A stretch of DNA of 64,000 nucleotides from the NCBI RefSeq assembly GCF_014218725.1, contig NZ_JABBJE010000001.1, forward strand, positions 682,001 through 746,000. Direction: 5' to 3'. The translations under genes and the position numbers were made by a program. The first letter of the stretch is position 1. The number at the start of each line of letters is the position of its first letter. Below are positions 1 to 7,445 of the stretch, one piece after another. Below the pieces are notes generated by a model. The model had not been told where the DNA came from and ran no database searches. It worked only from the letters and a program-made list of their open reading frames with translations. Source of the stretch: Brevundimonas huaxiensis. GTDB taxonomy: Bacteria; Pseudomonadota; Alphaproteobacteria; Caulobacterales; Caulobacteraceae.

Positions 1-671
<671 letters not shown>

Positions 672-679
672 GAAACGGA

Positions 680-715
680 ATTGTCGGCGGAGAATCAGCG
701 TTTTCCGCCGACAAT
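680..715 (+). terminator. Strong inverted repeat after eno, probable transcription end
   Basis: A perfect 12-bp inverted repeat (ATTGTCGGCGGA at 680-691, TCCGCCGACAAT at 704-715) lies 8 bases after the eno stop codon, with a 12-nt loop. There is no following T-run, so it is either a factor-assisted terminator or an mRNA-stabilising 3' hairpin. Placement between eno and ftsB favours an end-of-transcript role. Confidence 0.55.
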
Positions 716-797
716 CTTACGGTCAAGCTACATTTCGTTAGGCATTTCCGGGCACGGTTTCTGAACTGTGTTTTCGCGCTCAGAAGGAGCGTCTCAA

Positions 798-1109
798 GTG
801 CCCGAACGGATGAAACCTTACCGCCTGTCCCTCGCCCTGTTGCTGCTTCTGGCCTATCTCGGGGTTCAGGCGCTGACGGGCGAGCGCGGACTGCTGAGCG
901 GATCGTCTCGCGACGCCCTTCTGGGGCAACGCGAGGACCAGTTGGCGCATCTGACCGAACAGCGCCGCGATCTTGAGACACGAGTTCGCTATCTGCGCAC
1001 CGACAGTCTGTCTCGCGACCTTCTGGAAGAGCGTGCTCGCGCCGTCCTGGGTTTCTCCGACCCGCGTGACTATGTGATCCGCGTCTCGGCCCCGGCCGCC
1101 CAAGGCTGA
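798..1109 (+). CDS. ftsB: FtsB/DivIC-type septum formation initiator
   Basis: This is a small bitopic cell-division protein of about 103 residues. It has a short cytoplasmic N-terminus, one hydrophobic segment (about residues 9-26, rich in Leu), then a charged coiled-coil-like stretch (about 35-65) and a short periplasmic tail, the layout of FtsB, which bridges FtsQ and FtsL in the divisome. I chose the GTG at 798 because AAGGAG at 784-789 sits 8 bases upstream. A GTG at 768 and an ATG at 810 are alternatives in the same frame. Position between eno and pdhA is the common alphaproteobacterial arrangement and supports the call. Confidence 0.85.
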   Translation: MPERMKPYRLSLALLLLLAYLGVQALTGERGLLSGSSRDALLGQREDQLAHLTEQRRDLETRVRYLRTDSLSRDLLEERARAVLGFSDPRDYVIRVSAPAAQG

Positions 1110-1159
1110 TCGACCTTCACCACTTGAACTATTGTTACAGGGCGACCCGCACCCCTTTG

Positions 1160-1226
1160 CGTTACCGGAAGGAAGGCTGCTAAAGCCCCTTTCCGTAACG
1201 ATAAGAAGGCGTCGGTTCTCGGCGCC
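1160..1226 (+). promoter_or_regulatory. Two tandem hairpins in the pdhA leader
   Basis: Hairpin 1 spans 1160-1200: CGTTACCGGAA pairs with TTCCGTAACG with one bulged C, and an inner GGCT/AGCC stem closes a small loop. Hairpin 2 spans 1208-1226: GGCGTCG pairs with CGGCGCC, including one G-T pair. The pair ends 17 bases before the pdhA start and 5 bases before its ribosome-binding site (GGGAGA, 1232-1237). It may be an operator or a structured 5' UTR; the effector is unknown. Confidence 0.45.
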
Positions 1227-1243
1227 TAGCCGGGAGATACCGG

Positions 1244-2272
1244 ATGGCGAAAGCCCCAGCCAAATCCGCTCAGACGACCACGCCTGACAAACTGCCCAAC
1301 ACGCCGACGGCGTCCAAGGAAGACCTTCTGCGCTTCTATCGCGAGATGGTTCTGATCCGCCGCTTCGAAGAGCGTGCGGGCCAGCTCTACGGCATGGGTC
1401 TGATCGGCGGCTTCTGCCACCTGTACATCGGACAGGAAGCCGTGGCTGTCGGCGTTCAGGAGAGCGTCAAACAGGGCCATGACAAGATCATCACCGGATA
1501 CCGCGACCACGGCCACATGCTGGCCGCCGGCATGGATCCCAAGGAAGTCATGGCCGAACTGACCGGCCGCAGCGGCGGTTCGTCCAAGGGCAAGGGCGGC
1601 TCGATGCACATGTTCGACGTGCCGACCGGCTTCTACGGCGGTCACGGCATCGTCGGCGCCCAGGTGGCGCTGGGCACCGGCCTGGCCTTCGCCGGCAAGT
1701 ATCGCGGCGACGATTCGGTGGCCTTCGTCTATTTCGGCGACGGCGCCTCGAACCAGGGGCAGGTGTACGAAAGCTTCAACATGGCGCAGCTGTGGAAGCT
1801 GCCGGCCATCTACATCATCGAGAACAACCAGTACGCCATGGGCACGAGCATCGAACGCTCGTCCTCCACGACCGAGCTGTATCAGCGTGGCGCCAGCTTC
1901 GGCATTCCGGGCGAACAGGTCGACGGCATGGATGTGCTGGCCGTGCGCGACGCAACGGCCCGTGCGGTCAAGCGCGCCCGCGAAGGCGGCGGTCCCTTCA
2001 TCCTTGAAGTGAAGACCTATCGCTATCGCGGTCACTCCATGTCCGACCCGGCCAAATACCGGACCAAGGAAGAGGTCGATGAGGTCAAGAAGACCCGCGA
2101 CCCGATCGATCACCTGAAGACGCTGCTGTCGGCCGCCAATGCGACCGAGGACGAGCTCAAGGCCATCGACAACGAGATCAAGGCGATCGTCGCCGAAGCT
2201 GTTCAATTCGCCCAAGAGAGCCCGGAACCCGATCCGTCCGAGCTCTATACCGACGTCTACGTGGAGGCCTGA
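1244..2272 (+). CDS. pdhA: Pyruvate dehydrogenase E1 component, alpha subunit
   Basis: This 342-residue protein is the thiamine-diphosphate-binding alpha chain of E1, which decarboxylates pyruvate and, with the beta chain, reductively acetylates the lipoyl group of E2. The ThDP motif runs from GDG at about residues 165-167 to NN at 194-195. The regulatory-loop region YRGHSMSDP lies near 262-270. The N-terminus is a short Ala/Lys/Thr-rich extension. The ribosome-binding site is GGGAGA, 6 bases before the ATG. It is the first gene of a six-gene operon, with pdhB starting 3 bases after its stop. Confidence 0.97.
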   Translation: MAKAPAKSAQTTTPDKLPNTPTASKEDLLRFYREMVLIRRFEERAGQLYGMGLIGGFCHLYIGQEAVAVGVQESVKQGHDKIITGYRDHGHMLAAGMDPKEVMAELTGRSGGSSKGKGGSMHMFDVPTGFYGGHGIVGAQVALGTGLAFAGKYRGDDSVAFVYFGDGASNQGQVYESFNMAQLWKLPAIYIIENNQYAMGTSIERSSSTTELYQRGASFGIPGEQVDGMDVLAVRDATARAVKRAREGGGPFILEVKTYRYRGHSMSDPAKYRTKEEVDEVKKTRDPIDHLKTLLSAANATEDELKAIDNEIKAIVAEAVQFAQESPEPDPSELYTDVYVEA

Positions 2273-2275
2273 TCC

Positions 2276-3655
2276 GTGACCGACATTCTGATGCCGGCGC
2301 TGTCCCCCACGATGGAAGAGGGCACGCTGACCAAGTGGCACATCAAGGCGGGCGACACCGTGTCGGCCGGCCAGGTGATCGCCGAGATCGAAACCGACAA
2401 GGCCACGATGGAAGTCGAGGCCGTGGATGAAGGCGAAGTGCTGGAAATCCTGGTCGCCGAAGGCTCCGAGAACGTCAAGGTGAACACGCCGATCGCGCGT
2501 CTGGCCGGCGAAGACGGCGCAGCGGCCCCTGCGCCCAAGGCTGAACCCGCCAAGGGCGACGCTGAGGCGCCCAAGGCTGCGGCCGAAGGCAAGACCGGCG
2601 ATCCCGAAAAGGCCCCGGCCCAGACCGCGACGCCCAAGGTCGAACTGCGCGACCCGGAAATTCCGGCTGACGCCAAACTGGTCAAGACGACCGTGCGCGA
2701 CGCCCTGCGCGACGCCATGGCCGAAGAGATGCGTCGCGACGACCGCGTCTTCCTGATCGGCGAGGAAGTCGCCCAGTATCAGGGCGCCTACAAGGTCAGC
2801 CGCGACCTGCTGCAGGAATTCGGCGACCAGCGCGTCGTCGATACCCCGATCACCGAGCACGGCTTTGCCGGCTTGGGCGTCGGCGCCGCGATGTCGGGCC
2901 TGAAGCCGATCGTCGAGTTTATGACGTTCAACTTCGCCATGCAGGCGATCGACCACATCATCAACTCGGCCGCCAAGACGCTCTACATGTCTGGCGGTCA
3001 GATCCGCGCGCCAATCGTCTTCCGCGGTCCGAACGGCGCTGCTTCGCGCGTCGGCGCCCAGCACAGCCAGGACTATTCGGCCTGGTATGCTCAGGTGCCT
3101 GGTCTGAAGGTCATCGCACCCTATGACGCGGCCGACGCCAAGGGCCTGCTGAAGGCCGCCATCCGCGACCCGAACCCGGTCGTTTTCCTCGAACACGAGA
3201 TGATGTACGGCCTGGAGTTCGACGTGCCGGAGGTCGAGGATTATGTCCTGCCGATCGGCAAGGCCAAGGTCCGCCGCGAAGGCAAGGACGTCACCATCAC
3301 CGCCCACAGCCGCATGGTCGGCTTCGCCCTGCAGGCCGCCGAGAAGCTGGCCGAGGAGGGTGTCGAAGCCGAGGTGATCGACCTGCGCACTCTGCGTCCC
3401 CTTGATCACGAGACTATCGTCGAGAGCGTCAAGAAGACGAACCGCCTGGTCTCGGCCGAAGAGGGTTGGGGTCCGATGGGCGTTGGCGCCGAGGTCGTGG
3501 CCCGCGTCATCGAACACGCCTTCGATTATCTGGATGCCCCGCCGCTGCGCGTGCACCAGGAAGACGTGCCGCTGCCCTACGCCGCCAATCTGGAAGTGTT
3601 GTCGCTGCCAGGCGTGGATAAGATCATCGCGGCCGTGAAGCAGGTGATGGCATGA
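2276..3655 (+). CDS. pdhB: Pyruvate dehydrogenase E1 beta subunit with N-terminal lipoyl domain
   Basis: This 459-residue E1 beta chain carries an extra lipoyl domain at residues 1-80, with the lipoylation site at Lys42 in [11 protein letters not shown]. An Ala/Pro/Lys-rich linker (about 81-135) follows, then a full transketolase-like beta chain. Lipoylated E1 beta is known from several alphaproteobacteria, so this is a lineage trait and not a fusion error. The lipoyl domain is nearly the same as that of pdhC in protein and DNA. The start is a GTG 3 bases after the pdhA stop, and the stop overlaps the next ATG (ATGA), which suggests translational coupling. Confidence 0.96.
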   Translation: MTDILMPALSPTMEEGTLTKWHIKAGDTVSAGQVIAEIETDKATMEVEAVDEGEVLEILVAEGSENVKVNTPIARLAGEDGAAAPAPKAEPAKGDAEAPKAAAEGKTGDPEKAPAQTATPKVELRDPEIPADAKLVKTTVRDALRDAMAEEMRRDDRVFLIGEEVAQYQGAYKVSRDLLQEFGDQRVVDTPITEHGFAGLGVGAAMSGLKPIVEFMTFNFAMQAIDHIINSAAKTLYMSGGQIRAPIVFRGPNGAASRVGAQHSQDYSAWYAQVPGLKVIAPYDAADAKGLLKAAIRDPNPVVFLEHEMMYGLEFDVPEVEDYVLPIGKAKVRREGKDVTITAHSRMVGFALQAAEKLAEEGVEAEVIDLRTLRPLDHETIVESVKKTNRLVSAEEGWGPMGVGAEVVARVIEHAFDYLDAPPLRVHQEDVPLPYAANLEVLSLPGVDKIIAAVKQVMA

Positions 3656-3969
3656 CCGAGGCATCGGAGTTCATGCTGACGACGCCAGACAGCGTCGCTG
3701 CTGACCCGAAGGCCATCGAAGTCCTTCGGATGTGGTGGTCGAAGGACGAGCCGGTGATGTCCGTCAAGCCGGCCTTCAACGATCCCATACAGTTTGGCCG
3801 GCTGCTGGCCTATGCAGCTCGACATATGGCGCATGGGTATGCCGTGCGGCACCAACACGATGAAACTGCGGCCTACCACCGCATCCTCGAAGGTCTCAGC
3901 GAAGTGGTGAAGGCGAATGACGTCCGCACTGTCGCCGAACCGATTACGCCAACCGGGGGGAACGCCTGA
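3652..3969 (+). CDS. DUF5076-like protein embedded in the PDH operon
   Basis: This is a 105-residue soluble protein with no signal peptide or membrane segment. I recognise it as resembling DUF5076, a small alphaproteobacterial family of unknown function. Visible features are a Trp-Trp pair near residue 28 and a His-rich stretch ([15 protein letters not shown], about 57-71). Its ATG overlaps the pdhB stop by four bases, and its TGA overlaps the pdhC ATG (TGATG). It is therefore coupled at both ends to PDH subunits, which suggests a role with the complex: assembly, regulation or a small subunit. That role is inference; the protein itself shows no catalytic motif. Confidence 0.8.
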   Translation: MTEASEFMLTTPDSVAADPKAIEVLRMWWSKDEPVMSVKPAFNDPIQFGRLLAYAARHMAHGYAVRHQHDETAAYHRILEGLSEVVKANDVRTVAEPITPTGGNA

Positions 3970-5267
3970 TGACCGACATCCTGATGCCGGCCCTGTCTCC
4001 GACGATGGAGAAGGGCGTTCTGGCCAAGTGGCACGTCAAGGTCGGAGACATCGTCTCCGCCGGCGACGTGATCGCCGAGATCGAAACCGACAAGGCGACG
4101 ATGGAAGTCGAGGCCGTGGACGAGGGCGAAGTCACCGACATCCTGGTCGCTGAAGGCACGGAAGGCGTGAAGGTCAATACGCCCATCGCCCGCCTGAAGG
4201 ACGAGGGCGGCGCGGCCTCACCCAAGCCGGCTGAAAAACCCGCGGCCAAGGCAGAAGAGGCGCCGAAGGCCGAGGCCGCTCCGGCGGCTGCCGAGGCGCC
4301 CAAAACAGCTACCACCGCCGCTCCGGCGCCCGCCGCGACGAAGTCGGACAGCGGAGATCGCATCTTCTCGTCGCCGCTCGCTCGACGTATCGCCGCGCAG
4401 AACGGCGTCGATCTGAAGTCGATCAAGGGCACCGGTCCCCACGGCCGCATCGTCAAGCGCGACGTCGAGGCCGCCGGCAAGACGTCGGCCCGACCTGCGA
4501 CCGCATCCGCGTCGCCCGCCGCGACCGCAGCGGAGCCGCGCAAGGCGCAGTCGCTGGCGCAGATGGGCATTCCGGACGGCAGCTACGACCTGATCCCGCT
4601 GGACGGCATGAAGAAGGCGGTGGCGCGTCGCATGGTCGACAGCGTCCAGAACGTCCCGCACTTCCCGCTGTTCATCGATTGCGAGATCGACCAGCTGATG
4701 GCCGTGCGCGCCAAGGTCAACAAGATGCTGGAGCCGCAAGGGATCAAGGTCTCGGTCAACGACTTCGTCATCAAGGCCGCCGCCCTGGCCCTGAAGATGG
4801 TGCCGGAGGCCAACGCCTCCTACACGCCCGAAGGCATCGCCATGCACCACAACGCCGATGTCTCCATGGCGGTGGCGATCGACGGCGGCCTGATCACCCC
4901 GATCATCAAGAAGGCCGAAACCAAGGGTCTGGCGCAGATCGCGACCGAGTCTAAGGACCTGGCCAAGCGCGCCCGCGACCGTAAGCTGAAGCCCGAAGAG
5001 TTCCAGGGCGGCACCTTCTCGGTGTCCAATCTGGGCATGTTCGGCATCAAGCAGTTCACCTCGATCATCAATGAGCCGCAGGGCTGCATTATGAGCGTAG
5101 GTGCGGGCGAGCAACGCGCGGTCGTCAAGAACGGCCAGGTCGTGCCCGCCACGGTCATGACCGTGACCCTGACCTGCGATCACCGCGTGGTGGACGGCGC
5201 GACCGGCGCCCGCTTCCTGCAGGCGTTCAAGCCGCTGATCGAAGATCCCGTCGCGATGCTGGCCTAA
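3969..5267 (+). CDS. pdhC: Dihydrolipoamide acetyltransferase (PDH E2)
   Basis: This 432-residue E2 core subunit transfers the acetyl group from lipoate to CoA. It has a single lipoyl domain (1-80, Lys42 lipoylated), an Ala/Pro linker, a peripheral-subunit-binding domain (about 132-166, [12 protein letters not shown]), a second linker, and the chloramphenicol-acetyltransferase-like catalytic domain. The catalytic motif DHRVVDG contains His405 and Asp409. Having only one lipoyl domain in E2 is consistent with the second one being supplied by PdhB. The start ATG overlaps the stop of the DUF5076 gene. Confidence 0.97.
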   Translation: MTDILMPALSPTMEKGVLAKWHVKVGDIVSAGDVIAEIETDKATMEVEAVDEGEVTDILVAEGTEGVKVNTPIARLKDEGGAASPKPAEKPAAKAEEAPKAEAAPAAAEAPKTATTAAPAPAATKSDSGDRIFSSPLARRIAAQNGVDLKSIKGTGPHGRIVKRDVEAAGKTSARPATASASPAATAAEPRKAQSLAQMGIPDGSYDLIPLDGMKKAVARRMVDSVQNVPHFPLFIDCEIDQLMAVRAKVNKMLEPQGIKVSVNDFVIKAAALALKMVPEANASYTPEGIAMHHNADVSMAVAIDGGLITPIIKKAETKGLAQIATESKDLAKRARDRKLKPEEFQGGTFSVSNLGMFGIKQFTSIINEPQGCIMSVGAGEQRAVVKNGQVVPATVMTVTLTCDHRVVDGATGARFLQAFKPLIEDPVAMLA

Positions 5268-5282
5268 GGGGAGAGTGAGGTC

Positions 5283-5762
5283 ATGACCTCGGTCTATGAC
5301 TTCTCCGCCCGCGCCATCGACGGCACGGACGTTTCGCTCGATCGCTTTCGCGGTCAGGCGCTGCTAATCGTCAATACGGCGTCCAAGTGCGGCTTCACCG
5401 GCCAGTACGACGGTCTGGAAAAGCTGCACCGGACGTTTGTTGATCAGCCGTTCGAGGTGTTGGGCTTTCCCTGCAATCAGTTTGGCGAGCAGGAGCCGGG
5501 CAAGGCGGCGGAAATCGCCGCCTTCTGCGCCACAAGTTTCGATGTGACCTTCCCCTTGTTCGACAAGGTGGAGGTCAACGGACCGAATCGACATCCGCTT
5601 TACGCCTGGTTGACCGAACAGAAGCGCGGCTTCCTGGGGTCCAAAGCCATCAAGTGGAACTTCACCAAGTTCCTGACCGACCGCGAGGGCAGGGTTGTCG
5701 CCCGCTATGCTCCGCAGACTGAACCCGAGGCCATCAAGGCCGACATCGAGAAGTTGATCTAA
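5283..5762 (+). CDS. Glutathione peroxidase family protein (cysteine type)
   Basis: This is a 159-residue thiol peroxidase that reduces hydrogen or lipid peroxides with thioredoxin or glutathione. The peroxidatic residue is Cys36 in NTASKCGFTGQY, the FPCNQFGEQEPG block contains Gln70, and WNFTKFL contains the conserved Trp and Asn. The active-site codon is TGC, so no selenocysteine is involved. It is 15 bases downstream of pdhC, and its TAA overlaps the lpdA ATG (TAATG), so it is a true member of the PDH operon. Co-expression with the redox enzyme E3 may protect lipoyl/flavin chemistry; that link is inference. Confidence 0.93.
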   Translation: MTSVYDFSARAIDGTDVSLDRFRGQALLIVNTASKCGFTGQYDGLEKLHRTFVDQPFEVLGFPCNQFGEQEPGKAAEIAAFCATSFDVTFPLFDKVEVNGPNRHPLYAWLTEQKRGFLGSKAIKWNFTKFLTDREGRVVARYAPQTEPEAIKADIEKLI

Positions 5763-7168
5763 TGGCTGCTGAATTCGATCTCGTCGTCATCGGCTCGGGC
5801 CCCGGCGGTTACGTCGCGGCCATTCGCGCCAGCCAGTTGGGCCTGAAGGTCGCCATCGTCGAGCGCGAGAACCTGGGCGGCATCTGCCTGAACTGGGGCT
5901 GCATCCCGACCAAGGCTCTGCTGAAGTCGGGCGAGAAGTTCGAGAGCCTGAGCCACCTGAAGGAGTACGGCCTGTCGGCGTCCGGCGCGTCGTTCGATTT
6001 CGACGCCATCATCCAGCGCTCGCGCGGCGTGGCCAAACAGCTGAATCAGGGCGTCGGCTTCCTGATGAAGAAAAACAAGATCGAGGTGATCGAGGGTTCG
6101 GCCAAGCTGGAGAAGGGCGCCGCCGCCCCCAGGGTCGTGGTCGCTCTAAAAGCGGGCGGTTCGCGCGCTTTGGAGGCCAAGTCGGTCATGCTGGCCGTCG
6201 GCGCCCGTGCGCGCGCCCTGCCGCAGATCGGGCTTGAAGCCGACGGCGATCGCATCTGGGCCTATCGCGAGGCCATGGCGCCGAAATTCATGCCCAAGTC
6301 GATTGTCGTGATCGGTTCGGGCGCCATCGGGATCGAGTTCGGCAGCTTCTATCGCGCCCTAGGCTGTGACGTGACCGTGGTCGAGGCGGTGGATCGCATC
6401 ATGCCGGTCGAGGACGAAGAGGTCTCCAAGGCGGCCCAGAAGTCGTTTGAAAAGCGCGGCATGAAGTTCAAGCTGGGCGCCAAGGTCACCAAGGTGAGCA
6501 AGGACGCCAAGGGCGTGAAGGTCTCCGTGGAGATCGGCGGCAAGGCCGAGACGCTGGAGGCCGAGGTCTGCATCTCGGCCGTCGGCATCACCGCCAACAC
6601 CGACGGCATCGGCTTGGAAGAACTGGGTCTGGAAATGGACCGCGGCCACGTCAAGATCGACGCCCACTGCCAGACCAACGTCACGGGTCTGTACGCCATC
6701 GGCGACTGCGCCGGCGCGCCCTGGCTGGCGCACAAGGCGTCGCACGAAGGCATCCACGCCGCTGAACATATCGCCGGCCACGAGACACCCAACGTCCATT
6801 CGCCCATCGCCGGCTGCACCTATGCCCAGCCGCAAGTGGCCTCGGTCGGCGTCACCGAACAGGCTGCGCGCGCCGAAAAGCGCGACGTGAAAATCGGCCG
6901 CTTCCCGTTCCGCGTGAACGGCAAGGCGATCGCCTCAGGCGACACCGACGGGTTCGTCAAGGTAATCTTCGACGCCAAGACCGGCGCCCTGATCGGCGCG
7001 CACATGATCGGTCATGAAGTGACCGAGATGATCCAGGGCTATGTCACCGCCATCACCATGGAGGCGACGGAGGAAGATATCCACGGGATCGTCTATCCGC
7101 ACCCGACCATGTCGGAGGCCATGCACGAGGCGGCGCTGGACGCCTATGGGCGTGTGATCCACATCTAG
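5762..7168 (+). CDS. lpdA: Dihydrolipoyl dehydrogenase (E3)
   Basis: This 468-residue FAD disulfide oxidoreductase re-oxidises dihydrolipoate with NAD+, closing the PDH cycle. The FAD-binding GSGPGG lies at residues 11-16. The redox pair is Cys42/Cys47 in GGICLNWGC. A second dinucleotide-binding motif (GSGAIGIEF) lies near residue 182, and the active-site His447 and Glu452 lie in HPTMSEAMHE. The start overlaps the stop of the peroxidase gene. It is the last gene of the operon, followed directly by a rho-independent terminator. Confidence 0.97.
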   Translation: MAAEFDLVVIGSGPGGYVAAIRASQLGLKVAIVERENLGGICLNWGCIPTKALLKSGEKFESLSHLKEYGLSASGASFDFDAIIQRSRGVAKQLNQGVGFLMKKNKIEVIEGSAKLEKGAAAPRVVVALKAGGSRALEAKSVMLAVGARARALPQIGLEADGDRIWAYREAMAPKFMPKSIVVIGSGAIGIEFGSFYRALGCDVTVVEAVDRIMPVEDEEVSKAAQKSFEKRGMKFKLGAKVTKVSKDAKGVKVSVEIGGKAETLEAEVCISAVGITANTDGIGLEELGLEMDRGHVKIDAHCQTNVTGLYAIGDCAGAPWLAHKASHEGIHAAEHIAGHETPNVHSPIAGCTYAQPQVASVGVTEQAARAEKRDVKIGRFPFRVNGKAIASGDTDGFVKVIFDAKTGALIGAHMIGHEVTEMIQGYVTAITMEATEEDIHGIVYPHPTMSEAMHEAALDAYGRVIHI

Positions 7169-7180
7169 GCCCGAAACCGA

Positions 7181-7213
7181 AACGGCCCCGGAGTGCTCCG
7201 AGGCCGTTTTTCG
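7181..7213. terminator. Rho-independent terminator, probably bidirectional
   Basis: AACGGCCCCGGAG (7181-7193) pairs with CTCCGAGGCCGTT (7196-7208) with one C-A mismatch and a 2-nt loop, followed by a T-run. The upstream A-rich flank could serve the convergent DUF3606 gene on the minus strand. Confidence 0.85.
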
Positions 7214-7229
7214 TTTCAGGCAGGCGGCG

Positions 7230-7412
7230 TCAGCGCTTCTTGCCCAATTCCGCCGCGATATCCTTGGTCATGCGACCGACTTTGCGGTGGGCGGCGGTGA
7301 TCTGGTCCTTGGTCACACCCCAGCGCTTCATCCAGTATTCGACCGACTGACGCTCGGTCAGGTCGATGCGGTCCTTGTCGATGAAGCCGCGCTTGTCCTT
7401 TAGGCCCGCCAT
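7230..7412 (-). CDS. DUF3606 small protein
   Basis: This 60-residue basic protein matches the pattern of DUF3606: an Asp-Arg-Ile-Asp-Leu segment near residue 15, a VEYWMKRWGV segment, then ITAAHRKVG and a Lys/Arg end. The family is common in alphaproteobacteria and of unknown function. The short helical, helix-turn-helix-like pattern suggests nucleic-acid or protein binding, but this is not established. The start ATG has GGAG 7 bases upstream. It lies downstream of uvrD on the same strand, 33 bases away, and ends facing the lpdA terminator. Confidence 0.8.
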   Translation of the reverse strand: MAGLKDKRGFIDKDRIDLTERQSVEYWMKRWGVTKDQITAAHRKVGRMTKDIAAELGKKR

Positions 7413-7445
7413 GGTCGGCTCCGTTCGTTGCGTTAGGACGCCGGG

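Noticed and set aside
1226..3664. 812-codon open frame on the minus strand opposite pdhA/pdhB
   Set aside because: It mirrors the high-GC codon pattern of the plus-strand genes, has a His/Gly/Arg/Asp-rich composition without any domain, and the plus-strand genes are certain.
5388..5390. Selenocysteine at the glutathione peroxidase active site
   Set aside because: The active-site codon is an ordinary Cys codon (TGC), not TGA.
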